The translations under genes were made by a program, and so were the position numbers. A stretch of 64,000 nucleotides of DNA from Phytohabitans sp052068095. Lineage in GTDB: Bacteria; Actinomycetota; Actinomycetes; Mycobacteriales; Micromonosporaceae. The notes beneath the pieces were generated by a model. It did no database searches and was not told the origin of the DNA. It saw only the letters and a program-made list of their open reading frames with translations. Numbering within the stretch: position 1 is the first letter of the stretch; every line of letters starts with the position of its first letter. Below are positions 27,087-34,573 of this stretch, piece by piece. Where the stretch lies: the NCBI RefSeq assembly GCF_052068095.1, contig NZ_JBQHDG010000005.1:124001-188000 (forward strand), in the 5' to 3' direction.

Positions 27087-29741
27087 TCAGACAATCGCCA
27101 TGTCGACGAAGCGAGACAGGTGAAGCTGGGCCGCCACCGTGACGGTGTCCGTCGGACCATTTCGATGCTTCGCCACGATGAAGTCGGCCTCTCCCGCCCG
27201 CGGCGACTCCTTGTCGTAGTAGTCGTCGCGGTGAAGCAGGAGGACGACGTCGGCGTCCTGCTCGATGCTGTTGTGGGTGGCGATGCCGTTCGCGATGAAG
27301 TTGTGAGTGCCCATCACCGTGGCGTCGTAGACCTCTCGCTCGCCGAGCGGCTCGATCGAGACGATCTCATCCCAGAAGACGTCATTTGTGGCGTGCAACT
27401 CCAGGTCTGCTGACTCCAGCACCGCCGCGATGCGGGCCAGCCGCTGTCGGCTCGGCGCGCGTTTCCGGACGGCGAACTGGCGGTGCGCCATCTTCTGCTC
27501 GGCGAGAACCTCCCGAACCCGTTGCCACACGTCCGTCGGCACGGTGTCGATGTTCGTATTGCCCGCCACGTCCTCGAGCACGGACAGCAGTCTCTGGCAC
27601 GCGGCGCCCCAACCGCCGTGGACGCCGATCTCACGTAAGAAGCGCAGCTGGTCATCGCGCCCGGACACGTCGAGCGCGTACTGCGGTCGGTAGGCCACCG
27701 GTCGGATCTCTCGAAGGCGGGCGGTAATGCCGAACCTCAGCAACAGCCGTGCGACATCCTCGGCCATCCGGCGACTTGTCGAACCGAAGTAGATCCGTCC
27801 CGCACGACCGGCGGTCGTCACAGATCCATCTGTCGCCCACAGGTGCCGGAGAAACATCGACACCTGCTTCTTGGGCAGCGAGAACACCCCGGCCGGCACG
27901 AACTTCTCATGCGACCGCAGTCCGAACAAGCCGAGCGCGTCCAGCCACGCCGCGATTGGGTTGCGACGGCCCCGAGCCAGCCGATAGGGCGCTGGCAGCC
28001 GAAGCGTCGTCACCCTTGCCGCCGCGTACTCGTCACGGACGGCGGTGATGCCGAAGTGCTTTGCTGCCTCTGCGACCGCCCGCAGGTTTTCCTCGTCTAC
28101 GCTCGCGTATCGGATCGGCTGCCGCCGGACGAAGGAACCGTCACCGAGGAGATGGGCCAGCAGCACTATTTCCTCGTCCGCCCAAGGCTTGATGGTCAGC
28201 GGGGGCGGGATATGCCGCGGCGTGGCGAGGCGCATCCCCGCCGCCAACTCGCCGAGTGGCCGCCACCCGTCGAACGTGAGGAATGGGTGGTTGGCGGTCG
28301 CTTCGATCTCCTTGCCGGAGGCGAGCCGAAGCTGAAAGACCTCCTTGCGCCCACTGGGGAACGCATGCGTCATGGTGCGGGGCGTATATCTCAGGCTCTC
28401 GTCCAAGGCCCATACAGGGACGTCTTTGGCGCCAGAGGAGAGCAACTCGCCGAGCGTGACCTCCGCGTTGGTGTCTGCACGAATCAGTCGGGTGTCAGCG
28501 GTCACACATCCCGACTCACGAAGATCGGACAGCTGGGGGCGCTTGTCGGTGCGCTGCTCGGGACCTCGGTTGAGCTGGCTCACCGCGATCACCGGGCACT
28601 CGACCTCTTTGGCCAGCAGCTTGAGGCCACGCGACAGCTCCGCGACCTCCTGCTGGCGGCTCTCGGTGCGCTTGGGCGAGGACATCAGCTGGAGGTAGTC
28701 GACGACGATCAGCTTGAGATCGTGGCGCTGCTTGAGACGGCGCGCCTTCGCCCGGATCTCCATGAGGTTCATGCTGGGCGTGTCGTCGACGTACAGCGGG
28801 GCCTCGCTGATCTCGCCCATGCGGCGGGCCAGCTTGGTCCAGTCGTCATCGGACAGTTGGCCGGAGCGGAGCACGTGCAGCGGCACCCGCGCCTCGGCCG
28901 AGAGCAGTCGCATCACGATCTCGACCTTGCTCATTTCCAGCGAGAAGATCGCGCTCGCGCAGTTATGCCTGATGGCGGCGTTTCGGGCAAAGTCCATAGA
29001 AACTGTTGATTTGCCCAGACCGGGTCGGCCGGCGACGATCACGAGCTGGCCGGCGTGCAAGCCGTTGAGCAGGCGGTCGAGGTCGGTGAAGCCGGTCGGC
29101 ACGCCGGTCATCACGCCGCCCTGGGCGCCGACCGCCTCGATCTCGTCGAGTGTGGGCTGGAGCATGTCGGCAAGCACCGCGAAGTCTTCGCTGACCCGCC
29201 GCTCGGTCACGTCGTACACGGCCTGCTGGGCCAGGTCGACCACGTCGTCGACATCGCGCCCGGCACCGGACGCGGCGCCGTAGCCGAGCTGCACGATGCG
29301 GGTGCCGGCCTCGACGAGGCGGCGCAGCACCGCCCGCTCGCCGACGATGCGCGCGTAATACGCCGCGTTGGCGGCGGTCGGCACGCTGGCGATGAGCGTG
29401 TGCAGGTAGGGCGCGCCGCCGACGCGGCCGAGGTCGCCGGTGTCGGCGAGCGCGGCGGCGACCGTGATCGGGTCGGCCGGCTCTCCCCGCCCGTACAGGT
29501 CGAGGACCGCGTCGAAAATGGTCGCGTGCACCGGGCGGTAGAAGTCGCCGGGCTTGAGGATCTCGACCACGTCGGCGATCGCGTCCTTCGACAGCAGCAT
29601 GCCGCCGAGCACGCACTGCTCCGCCGCCACGTCTTGCGGTGGCGTCTTGTCGAACTGCCCGTCGAATCCGCCTGGACCGCCGGGCGGCGGGGGATCGGCA
29701 GGTGGGCGGCCAGCCGGCCGCACGTCGTCGCTGACCGACAC
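27087..29741 (-). CDS. dnaB: Replicative DNA helicase DnaB containing an intein
   Basis: An 884-residue precursor. The N-terminal DnaB domain (AAEQCVLGGMLLSKDAI) and RecA-like motor (Walker A AGRPGLGKSTVSMD, IVVDYLQLM, QLSDLRESG) are interrupted after RESG by a 413-residue intein (residues 412-824). The exteins resume at SIEQDADVVLLLHRDD. Splicing would yield a 471-residue helicase, the normal length. The GTG at 29741 is chosen because it follows a GGAGGGGGGA ribosome-binding site; the frame extends upstream. DnaB is the hexameric fork helicase. It is transcribed away from the 30108 gene, with a palindrome and DnaA-box-like sequences between. Confidence 0.95.
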   Translation of the reverse strand: MSVSDDVRPAGRPPADPPPPGGPGGFDGQFDKTPPQDVAAEQCVLGGMLLSKDAIADVVEILKPGDFYRPVHATIFDAVLDLYGRGEPADPITVAAALADTGDLGRVGGAPYLHTLIASVPTAANAAYYARIVGERAVLRRLVEAGTRIVQLGYGAASGAGRDVDDVVDLAQQAVYDVTERRVSEDFAVLADMLQPTLDEIEAVGAQGGVMTGVPTGFTDLDRLLNGLHAGQLVIVAGRPGLGKSTVSMDFARNAAIRHNCASAIFSLEMSKVEIVMRLLSAEARVPLHVLRSGQLSDDDWTKLARRMGEISEAPLYVDDTPSMNLMEIRAKARRLKQRHDLKLIVVDYLQLMSSPKRTESRQQEVAELSRGLKLLAKEVECPVIAVSQLNRGPEQRTDKRPQLSDLRESGCVTADTRLIRADTNAEVTLGELLSSGAKDVPVWALDESLRYTPRTMTHAFPSGRKEVFQLRLASGKEIEATANHPFLTFDGWRPLGELAAGMRLATPRHIPPPLTIKPWADEEIVLLAHLLGDGSFVRRQPIRYASVDEENLRAVAEAAKHFGITAVRDEYAAARVTTLRLPAPYRLARGRRNPIAAWLDALGLFGLRSHEKFVPAGVFSLPKKQVSMFLRHLWATDGSVTTAGRAGRIYFGSTSRRMAEDVARLLLRFGITARLREIRPVAYRPQYALDVSGRDDQLRFLREIGVHGGWGAACQRLLSVLEDVAGNTNIDTVPTDVWQRVREVLAEQKMAHRQFAVRKRAPSRQRLARIAAVLESADLELHATNDVFWDEIVSIEPLGEREVYDATVMGTHNFIANGIATHNSIEQDADVVLLLHRDDYYDKESPRAGEADFIVAKHRNGPTDTVTVAAQLHLSRFVDMAIV
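27270..28508 (-). other. DnaB intein with LAGLIDADG-type homing endonuclease
   Basis: The intein begins with Cys (CVTADTRLIRA, block A), has block B ATANHPFL with the usual Thr and His, and ends VMGTHNFIANGIATHN, with terminal His-Asn followed by the +1 extein Ser. Two dodecapeptide-like motifs, LLAHLLGDGSF and LRHLWATDGSV, indicate a DOD homing endonuclease. Insertion after DLRESG in the helicase core is the known DnaB-b site, shared with cyanobacterial inteins. All splicing residues are present, so it is likely active. Confidence 0.9.
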
Positions 29742-30107
29742 CCGTCCCCCCTCCCCCCACGTGATCGACTCCGCGCAAGCGAACCGCACGGGTACGACAG
29801 TTTGCACGAAGGCCGAGCGGACACCATACGAAAACCCTGGTCAGCACCTCAAATACGCCGGTGGACGAGTCTTGGGACAACCTGTGGACAGTCACCCGCG
29901 GGGGTGTGTGCAGCCTGTGCACAGGCTGTGTATAACCACTGGGGATTACCCGCCCGGTAGGGTGTGACGTGGGCGGACTCGGTCCCCAAGGTGTGGAGGA
30001 AGAATTCAGGGTCTGCCGAGGCCCTGATTACGGCATATCATGACCATCGACGGATGTGCCCAGGGGCCAGTTGCGGTCTGAAGACATCAGGAAAGGTCAG
30101 CTTGACC
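29742..30107. other. Divergent intergenic region of dnaB with 18-bp palindrome and DnaA-box-like sites
   Basis: About 366 bp with no convincing gene. The clearest feature is a perfect 18-bp palindrome CAGCCTGTGCACAGGCTG at 29911-29928. It is directly followed by TGTGTATAA (29927-29935), one base off a DnaA box, and preceded by TGTGGACAG (29883-29891). This could be an operator controlling dnaB and/or the divergent gene. Confidence 0.55.
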
Positions 30108-32114
30108 GTGGACTACCGGGACTGGGGGTTCGACTCTCGCGACCGGCGTGAGCGCCGGTCTGCTGACGAGGCTCGCCCCCAGAGCTGGGACTACACCGGC
30201 GAGAGCGGTGCGCACCGGGCCGATCTCGGCGGCGCTGGTGGCTACCCGTCTGGCGGCTCCTCCTCCTATTCGTCCGGCGCCTCCGGCAGCATCTACCGCG
30301 GCCGCCGCCGCCAGCAGGATGACGCCGTCGCCGACGACCGGCCATATGGGCGGCGCAGTGCCCGCACCCGGTGGCAGCAGGGCGACGAAGACAGCACCGG
30401 CACCTTCAGCCGCTACGAGGAGCCCGACGACCGCGGTGGCCGCCACGCGAGCGGGTGGTCACCCGAGGTCGCGCCGACGAGTGGCTGGACCCCGTCGTCG
30501 GCGCCGACGAGCGGGTGGGTCGGCGCGGCGAGCACGAGCGAGTGGACCCGCGAGGCCTACACAGGCGAGTGGACTCGGGGCGATTTCACCGGCGAGTGGC
30601 ATCGCGACACCGGCGAGCCGCTCATGCCGTCCAGATCGGACAGTGGCCGCCGCGCCGCGCCGGACGGCCGCCGCCGGACCGCCCCCGACTGGCGCGAGCT
30701 GCCCGACGAGCCCAGCGGCTACGACGACCGGCGTCCGGCCGTTCCGCCGCAGCGTGACGGCTTCACCGACACCAGCGAGTGGGTGCCGCCCGCCGGCGAG
30801 CAGGCCGGCGACGGTCAGGCGTCCCGCCCCCGGCGGCCAGAGTGGGCGGTCGGCCTCGACCCGGCGTCGACGGGGCGCCGGCGCCGATCCTGGCAAGACC
30901 AGACCGAGGCGCGGTGGCCGAGCACCCGTTCTGACAGCGGCCGCGCGGAGGAGCCCTCCGGGTCGTGGTCGAGCAGCGCGCCGGTTTCCGGCCTGTCCAG
31001 CACACCCGGGTGGTCCGGCCGGAGCGAGGTGCCGGCGGCCCGCCTCTCCGACGACGACCCGCGGTGGGTTGGCATCCCGTCGTCAGCCCCGCGGTCGCCG
31101 GCGGTCGCGTTTCCGGATGAGCCCGACTACGACGACCGGCCCGGCGCCCGGAGCACACCCACGACCTTCCGCGGCGACGACCTCAGGGGAGCGGCACCGC
31201 GCCGCGACGACCCCCCGACGACCTATCGCGCCCGCGCCGAAGCACCACCGGCCGACTGGCGCGCACCCGCCACCCCGGAGATCGAGCGCGGCGTCGCCGA
31301 CGCACCTACGCGCGACTGGCGCGCACCGATCGCCGCCCCGGAGATCGAGCGCGGCGTCGCCGACGCACCTACGCGCGACTGGCGCGCACCGATCGCCGCC
31401 CCGGAGATCGAGCGCGGCGTCGCCGACGCACCTACGCGCGACTGGCGCGCACCGATCGCCGCCCCGGAGATCGAGCGCGGCGTAGCCGACGCGCCCACCC
31501 GCGAGTGGCGGGCGGCCGCCGCCGCCCCCGAGATCGAGCGCGGCGTAGCCGACGCACCTACACGCGACTGGCGCGCACCGACCGCCGCTCCGGTGACCGA
31601 GCGGGGCGTAGCCGACGCACCTACGCGCGACTGGCGCGCACCCTCGACCGTCGCCGGTGCCGAGCGTCCCGCCGCCCTGGCGCCTGGCCGCGCGGCGGCG
31701 GCAGCGCCGGCCGGGTGGCGTGCACCAGCCGCTGACGCCGGCCGCGAGCGCGCCCTGGGTGCGGCTGTCCGGCGGGTAGCGACGCCCGACGAGCTCGAAG
31801 ACGAGTACATCCGCGCACCAGGCGGTGTAATGGCGGCGATCCTGGCCACCCTCGCCTGGTACACGGTGCCGCTGCTCCTGTTCGCCGTCTACACGGTCGT
31901 GCAGGGCGAGGAGTCCCAGGTGCTGGGCTCGCTCTCCGGCGGCCTGACCCGCTTCGCGGCGGCCCTGGCGGTCAGCCTGGTCGTGGCGGTCCTGCTGCGC
32001 TGGGTCAGTAATACGTGGCGTTCGGTCAGCGTGGGTCTGGCGGCCGCCGTCGTGGGCGGCGGACTGTCCACTGTGCTGCTTTCCGCGATCAGCGGCCAGC
32101 CGCTCGGCGGCTAG
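30108..32114 (+). CDS. Repeat-rich protein with C-terminal membrane segments, divergent from dnaB
   Basis: A 668-residue protein starting VDYRDWGFDSRDRRE at a GTG; TTG at 30102 is also possible. Residues 1 to about 560 are hydrophilic and disordered, rich in Arg, Asp, Trp, Ser and Pro, with repeated SGWTP/SEWTRE-like motifs. Then come seven tandem copies of a roughly 21-residue unit (core EIERGVADAPTRDWRAP). The last 100 residues hold three hydrophobic segments (AAILATLAWYTVPLLLFAVY, TRFAAALAVSLVVAVLL, VGLAAAVVGGGLSTVLLS). No known family was recognised. A membrane-tethered scaffold is one possibility. Its final codons resemble the repeats that follow the gene. Confidence 0.65.
   Translation: MDYRDWGFDSRDRRERRSADEARPQSWDYTGESGAHRADLGGAGGYPSGGSSSYSSGASGSIYRGRRRQQDDAVADDRPYGRRSARTRWQQGDEDSTGTFSRYEEPDDRGGRHASGWSPEVAPTSGWTPSSAPTSGWVGAASTSEWTREAYTGEWTRGDFTGEWHRDTGEPLMPSRSDSGRRAAPDGRRRTAPDWRELPDEPSGYDDRRPAVPPQRDGFTDTSEWVPPAGEQAGDGQASRPRRPEWAVGLDPASTGRRRRSWQDQTEARWPSTRSDSGRAEEPSGSWSSSAPVSGLSSTPGWSGRSEVPAARLSDDDPRWVGIPSSAPRSPAVAFPDEPDYDDRPGARSTPTTFRGDDLRGAAPRRDDPPTTYRARAEAPPADWRAPATPEIERGVADAPTRDWRAPIAAPEIERGVADAPTRDWRAPIAAPEIERGVADAPTRDWRAPIAAPEIERGVADAPTREWRAAAAAPEIERGVADAPTRDWRAPTAAPVTERGVADAPTRDWRAPSTVAGAERPAALAPGRAAAAAPAGWRAPAADAGRERALGAAVRRVATPDELEDEYIRAPGGVMAAILATLAWYTVPLLLFAVYTVVQGEESQVLGSLSGGLTRFAAALAVSLVVAVLLRWVSNTWRSVSVGLAAAVVGGGLSTVLLSAISGQPLGG
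31251..31625 (+). repeat. 63-bp coding tandem repeat
   Basis: One 60-bp unit (31251-31310) and five 63-bp units (31311, 31374, 31437, 31500, 31563) precede a partial copy from 31626. Units at 31311 and 31374 are identical in sequence; later ones differ at a few bases. Each encodes a version of RDWRAP..APEIERGVADAPT. Recent expansion by slippage or recombination is likely, keeping the reading frame. Confidence 0.9.
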
Positions 32115-32173
32115 CGCCCGCCGGAAACCAGCGGCCAGCCCTTCTACGGCTAGGGCGCGGCGGTGTCCCGCGA

Positions 32174-32230
32174 CGACTGGAACACCAGTGCCGTTAAACC
32201 GCCGCTATAACAGCACTGGTGTTCCAGTCG
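32174..32230. terminator. 18-bp perfect inverted repeat (large hairpin)
   Basis: CGACTGGAACACCAGTGC at 32174-32191 pairs perfectly with 32213-32230 around a 21-nt AT-richer loop. Each arm is itself partly palindromic (ACTGG..CCAGT). It may be a terminator for the upstream gene or a protein-binding site. Confidence 0.5.
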
Positions 32231-32237
32231 CGCCGCC

Positions 32238-32269
32238 GCGGGGAGCGGCGCGGGCACGCCGCTCCCCGC
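32238..32269. terminator. 13-bp GC hairpin
   Basis: GCGGGGAGCGGCG at 32238-32250 pairs perfectly with 32257-32269, with a 6-nt loop. There is no U-tract. Confidence 0.5.
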
Positions 32270-32275
32270 TTGGCT

Positions 32276-32442
32276 CTAGGGCCTGTTTCAAAAGGATTGT
32301 CGAGGCGAGCCGGAGTCCAGGCCGCGTCCGGTGGTGGCGGGCGTAAGGTCGCATACCGGTGTTGTACGCGGCCCTACGCCCGACGCCGCTGGTCGTGTCT
32401 GGGCTCGGCGAGCCCGGCAAGGACTTTGTAAACAGGCCCTAG
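32276..32442. mobile_element. Short MITE-like element, copy 2 (159 bp, CTAG target duplication)
   Basis: Element 32280-32438 begins GGCCTGTTTCAAAAGG and ends, on the other strand, GGCCTGTTTACAAAG. CTAG occurs at 32276-32279 and 32439-32442 as target duplication. Left and right ends resemble those of the 73-bp copy at 298-378; the interior differs and has no gene. It sits inside a tandem-repeat unit that normally contains GGCTAGCG, so the target site is identifiable. An IS5-type transposase is inferred as the mobiliser. Confidence 0.75.
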
Positions 32443-32611
32443 CGCCAGCCGGAAACCAGCGGCCAGCCGCTCGGCGGCCAGCGCCCGCCGGAAACCAGCG
32501 GCCCCCCGGCGGCCAGCGCCCCGCGGAAACCAGCGGCCAGCTCCCTCGGCGGCCAGCGCCCCGGCGGAAATCAGCGGCCAGCCCATAGGCGGCTGGCGCG
32601 CGGCGGACGAG

Positions 32612-32644
32612 TAAACGAAAACGGGGGCGCCGAAGCGCCCCCGT
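32612..32644 (-). terminator. Intrinsic terminator of the rpsF-ssb-rpsR-rplI operon
   Basis: On the minus strand a 10-bp stem ACGGGGGCGC closes a UUCG tetraloop and is followed by TTTTCGTTT. It lies 15 bp past the rplI stop. Confidence 0.92.
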
Positions 32645-32658
32645 CTGTCGTGCGTGCC

Positions 32659-33111
32659 TTACTTGGCCTTGACCACCGTCAGGTCGAAGCGGGCCGTGAC
32701 CTCCGGGTGCAGCTTGACCCGGATCTGGTGCGCGCCGAGCGACTTGATGTGCCCGGAGAGCTCCAGCCGGCGCCGGTCGAGAGCCGGGCCGCCCGCGGCG
32801 CGCACGGCCTCGACGACCTCGGTCGGGGTGACCGAGCCGAAGAGGCGGCCGCCGTCGCCGGCGCGAGCCGACAGGCTGACCTTGGTCAGCCCTTCGAGCT
32901 GGGCCTTGATCTCGTTGGCGTGGCCCAGGTCGCGGATCTCCCTGGCCTCGCGGGCCCGTCGGATCACGCTGACCTGCTTTTCCGCGCCCTTCGACCACGT
33001 GATGGCGAAGCCCTGCGGGAGGAGGTAGTTACGGCCGTAGCCGTCCTTGACCTCCACCACGTCGCCAGGGCTGCCGAGGCCGGACACCTCCTGAGTCAGA
33101 ATGATCTTCAT
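32659..33111 (-). CDS. rplI: 50S ribosomal protein L9
   Basis: A 150-residue protein with the L9 signature: MKIILTQEVSGLGSPGDVVEVKDGYGRNYLLPQG at the start, the long central helix, and a C-terminal domain ending RFDLTVVKAK. The usual 148-150 residue length applies. It is the last gene of the rpsF-ssb-rpsR-rplI operon and is followed by a strong UUCG-loop terminator. Confidence 0.98.
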   Translation of the reverse strand: MKIILTQEVSGLGSPGDVVEVKDGYGRNYLLPQGFAITWSKGAEKQVSVIRRAREAREIRDLGHANEIKAQLEGLTKVSLSARAGDGGRLFGSVTPTEVVEAVRAAGGPALDRRRLELSGHIKSLGAHQIRVKLHPEVTARFDLTVVKAK

Positions 33112-33125
33112 CGTGGTGCCTCCCC

Positions 33126-33365
33126 TCAGCGCGCCGTCGTGGTGTACGGCAGGAGCGCCATCTCGCGGGCGTTCTTGACCGCACGGGCGATCTGCCGCTG
33201 CTGCTGGGACGTCACCCCGGTCACCCGCCGAGCGCGGATCTTGCCGCGGTCGGAGATGAACTTGCGCAGCAGCGCCGTGTCCTTGTAATCGATGTAGGTG
33301 ATCCCCTCCTTGTCGAGCGGGTTCACCTTCTTCTTCGGCTTGCGAAGTGCCGCAGCCTTAGCCAT
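33126..33365 (-). CDS. rpsR: 30S ribosomal protein S18
   Basis: A 79-residue protein, MAKAAALRKPKKKVNPLD, with the core YIDYKDTALLRKFISDRGKI and TGVTSQQQRQIARAVKNARE typical of S18. No CxxC zinc motif is present in the N-terminus (C-minus type). The ATG at 33365 is chosen from the family start, with AGGAG eight bases upstream. S18 binds S6 in the small subunit platform. Confidence 0.98.
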   Translation of the reverse strand: MAKAAALRKPKKKVNPLDKEGITYIDYKDTALLRKFISDRGKIRARRVTGVTSQQQRQIARAVKNAREMALLPYTTTAR

Positions 33366-33412
33366 TGCTCGTGCTCCTGATGATCCTGTGCCGCCCCGTC
33401 GGGGTCCCGGCA

Positions 33413-33940
33413 TTAAAACGGAGGCTCGTCGTCGAAGTTGCTGCCGCCGCCCGAACCGGAGCTGGACGAGGCTGGAGTCGCCGTGGCCCACGGGTCGTCG
33501 AAGTTTCCTCCGCCGCCACCGCCGCTCTGGCCACCGCCACCACCGGAACCGAAGCCGCCGCCGCTACCGCCGGAGCGCGACATCTTCTGCACCTTCGCCG
33601 TGGCGTACCGCAGCGAGGGGCCGATCTCGTCGACCTCAAGCTCGTAGACGGTGCGCTTCTCACCCTCGCGCGTCTCGTACGACCGCTGGCGCAGCCGGCC
33701 CGAGACGATCACGCGGGCGCCCCGCTGGAGCGACTCGGCGACGTTTTCGGCCGCCTGCCGCCACACGGAACAGGATAGGAAGAGCGGCTCGCCGTCCTTC
33801 CACTCGCCGGACTGGCGGTCCATGACCCGGGGCGTCGATGCGACCCGGAACTTGGCGACCGCCGCACCCGACGGGGTGAAGCGCAACTCGGGGTCATCGG
33901 TCAGGTTTCCGATGACCGTGATGATGGTGTCTCCTGCCAT
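33413..33940 (-). CDS. ssb: Single-stranded DNA-binding protein
   Basis: A 175-residue SSB. The OB fold covers residues 1-110 (MAGDTIITVIGNLTDDPELRF, SVWRQAAENVAESLQRGARVIV), then a Gly/Ser-rich flexible linker, and the acidic interaction tip ends DDEPPF. SSB coats ssDNA and recruits repair and replication proteins. ATG 33940 follows AGGAG by seven bases. Placement between rpsF and rpsR is standard in actinobacteria. Confidence 0.98.
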   Translation of the reverse strand: MAGDTIITVIGNLTDDPELRFTPSGAAVAKFRVASTPRVMDRQSGEWKDGEPLFLSCSVWRQAAENVAESLQRGARVIVSGRLRQRSYETREGEKRTVYELEVDEIGPSLRYATAKVQKMSRSGGSGGGFGSGGGGGQSGGGGGGNFDDPWATATPASSSSGSGGGSNFDDEPPF

Positions 33941-34031
33941 GACCAACTCCTCGCGCACTCATCGTTTGCCGGAAGGCTGCCAGAGCCGTACGACAACACG
34001 ACGAGGCTGATCCGGGCGAGCCGGCGCCGCG

Positions 34032-34322
34032 TCAGCGGACGTCCGGCCGGATGACCTTGGTACGCAGAATGGACTCGTTGAGCCGGAGCTGACGATCCAG
34101 CTCTGCGACCGCCTCAGGGGATGACTGCAAGTCGATGACCGCGTAGATGCCCTCGGCCTTCTTCTTGATCTCGAATTGCAGTCGCCTGCGACCCCAGACG
34201 TCGAGCTTTTCCACCGAGCCACCCGCGGTGCGGATCACGTTGAGGTACGTGTCCAACGACGGGGCGACGGTGCGCTCCTCGAGGCTTGGATCGAGGATCA
34301 CCATGATCTCGTAATGACGCAA
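34032..34322 (-). CDS. rpsF: 30S ribosomal protein S6
   Basis: A 96-residue protein with the S6 pattern MRHYEIMVILDPSLEERTV and WGRRRLQFEIKKKAEGIYAVID. The start is a TTG at 34322, supported by an AGGAGGTGA ribosome-binding site about ten bases upstream. First gene of the rpsF-ssb-rpsR-rplI operon; the leader upstream contains two hairpins. Confidence 0.97.
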   Translation of the reverse strand: MRHYEIMVILDPSLEERTVAPSLDTYLNVIRTAGGSVEKLDVWGRRRLQFEIKKKAEGIYAVIDLQSSPEAVAELDRQLRLNESILRTKVIRPDVR

Positions 34323-34420
34323 GACGTGCTCACCTCCTCTGGGCTAGTGGCCACGGTCCGTCCGTGGCAGGAGGTCGTGCGTCTGTCCGCACAAGTGACG
34401 CCGTGGGATATGCCCACGGC
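34323..34420 (-). promoter_or_regulatory. rpsF leader with two hairpins, possible S6:S18 autoregulatory element
   Basis: Two perfect stems: GCCGTGGG/CCCACGGC (34400-34420, five-base loop) and GCCACGG/CCGTGGC (34350-34368), the latter ending about 17 bases before the ribosome-binding site. Many bacteria autoregulate rpsF through an S6:S18-binding RNA in this position; whether this fold carries that motif is not established. Confidence 0.4.
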
Positions 34421-34573
34421 GACGAGGCGAACCGAACCAGGATACCGGGCTGGCCCGGCATGAAGAGCCGCGGGGCGCCCTATCCGCTTCTTTGGGTGGG
34501 ACCTGGGGAGGAACGACCACACCGACGAGGTTGGATAGAAGGCGCCCCGCGGAGCCTTGTGTTGACTTGTATA

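Larger units (their letters stand above)
32089..32610. repeat. 35-41-bp tandem repeats extending from the end of the preceding gene, interrupted by hairpins and a MITE
   Basis: About six imperfect units share CCAGCGGCCAGC and GGCGGCCAGCGCC. The first (32089-32126) includes the last codons and TAG stop of the 30108-32114 gene, the second runs to about 32160, and four lie at 32443-32610. The block between (32161-32442) holds two hairpins and the second MITE-like element, which sits in the CTAG of one unit. Confidence 0.75.
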
